Below, piece by piece: positions 21,365-21,382 of a DNA stretch of 21,382 nucleotides. The position numbers and the translations under genes are program-made. The stretch is from an uncultured Treponema sp. (GTDB taxonomy: Bacteria; Spirochaetota; Spirochaetia; Treponematales; Treponemataceae). Each line of letters starts with the position of its first letter. Positions within the stretch are counted from its first letter, which is position 1. The stretch is taken from the NCBI GenBank assembly GCA_937893155.1, contig CALBGU010000134.1, positions 1-21,382 of the forward strand, in the 5' to 3' direction. Under the pieces are notes generated by a model, which saw only the letters and a program-made list of their open reading frames with translations, made no database searches and was not told the DNA's origin.

Positions 21365-21382
21365 ATGTCTGAATTTGATTTT
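21365..21382 (+). CDS. Start of a further gene, truncated by the window edge
   Basis: ATG at 21365 follows GAGG (21354-21357, 7 nt upstream) and opens MSEFDF before the sequence ends. TATAAT lies at 21298-21303, but no good -35 is visible. Six codons do not allow identification. It lies beyond the chemoreceptor terminator, so it is a separate transcription unit. Confidence 0.55.

Noticed and set aside
1..21382. tRNA, rRNA, insertion sequence or prophage remains
   Set aside because: By eye I found no cloverleaf, no rRNA-like stretch, no transposase or integrase frame and no target-site-flanked terminal repeats.

Overview
The window reads as a chromosomal segment of a spirochaete, most likely a Treponema-like species (moderate confidence, from protein resemblance only). 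The pointers are an FlgM-type anti-sigma factor beside a 16S rRNA methyltransferase, a metal-site-degenerate Fe-ADH-fold protein of a type I associate with treponemes, a sugar ABC importer operon without its own ATPase, and a large dCache chemoreceptor. Coding DNA is of medium GC with GC-richer genes in the middle. Several intergenic stretches are strikingly AT-rich. No rRNA, tRNA, transposase, integrase or CRISPR array was seen.

Layout. 1-1695 (minus): a polysaccharide flippase, cut by the left edge, translationally coupled to a small unknown protein. Divergent from them is an XRE-type regulator (1795-2112), with three copies of one short motif in the shared promoter region. 2201-5449 (plus): RsmI, FlgM, terminator, degenerate Fe-ADH-fold protein, hairpin, SpoU/TrmH RNA methyltransferase. 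5450-5744: convergent gap holding a tandem array of 23-bp hairpin-forming units and a bidirectional terminator. 5745-10456 (minus): a four-gene Gld-type ABC-2 system (ATPase, permease, GldG-like, DUF4340). 10457-10839: very AT-rich gap with several inverted repeats and the Gld promoter. 10840-13855 (minus): MsbA-like ABC exporter, SlyX, orphan ferric-type binding lipoprotein. 13856-14172: divergent gap with a minus-strand terminator and an apparently leaderless promoter. 14173-17349 (plus): sugar-binding lipoprotein and two permeases. 17350-17845: gene-free, repeat-rich gap. 17846-18970 (plus): WecA/MraY-family glycosyl-1-phosphate transferase ending in a C13 tract. 19102-21177 (plus): methyl-accepting chemotaxis protein with an amino-acid-binding dCache signature. 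21365 onward: the first six codons of another gene.

How the genes fit together. The flippase at the left and the WecA-like enzyme at the right are both undecaprenyl-phosphate glycan functions, but they are separate loci. FlgM and the chemoreceptor belong to motility. The Gld-type cluster and the sugar importer are complete transport units, apart from the importer's missing ATPase, which is probably shared.

I see no clear new multi-gene defence or biosynthetic system. The most unusual material is non-coding: three different short tandem-repeat families, a long poly-C tract placed between a possible -35 and -10, a terminator and leaderless promoter upstream of the ABC exporter, and the clustered inverted repeats before the Gld operon. 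Among proteins, the inactive-looking Fe-ADH homologue and the cysteine-bearing small protein coupled to the flippase are the least explained.
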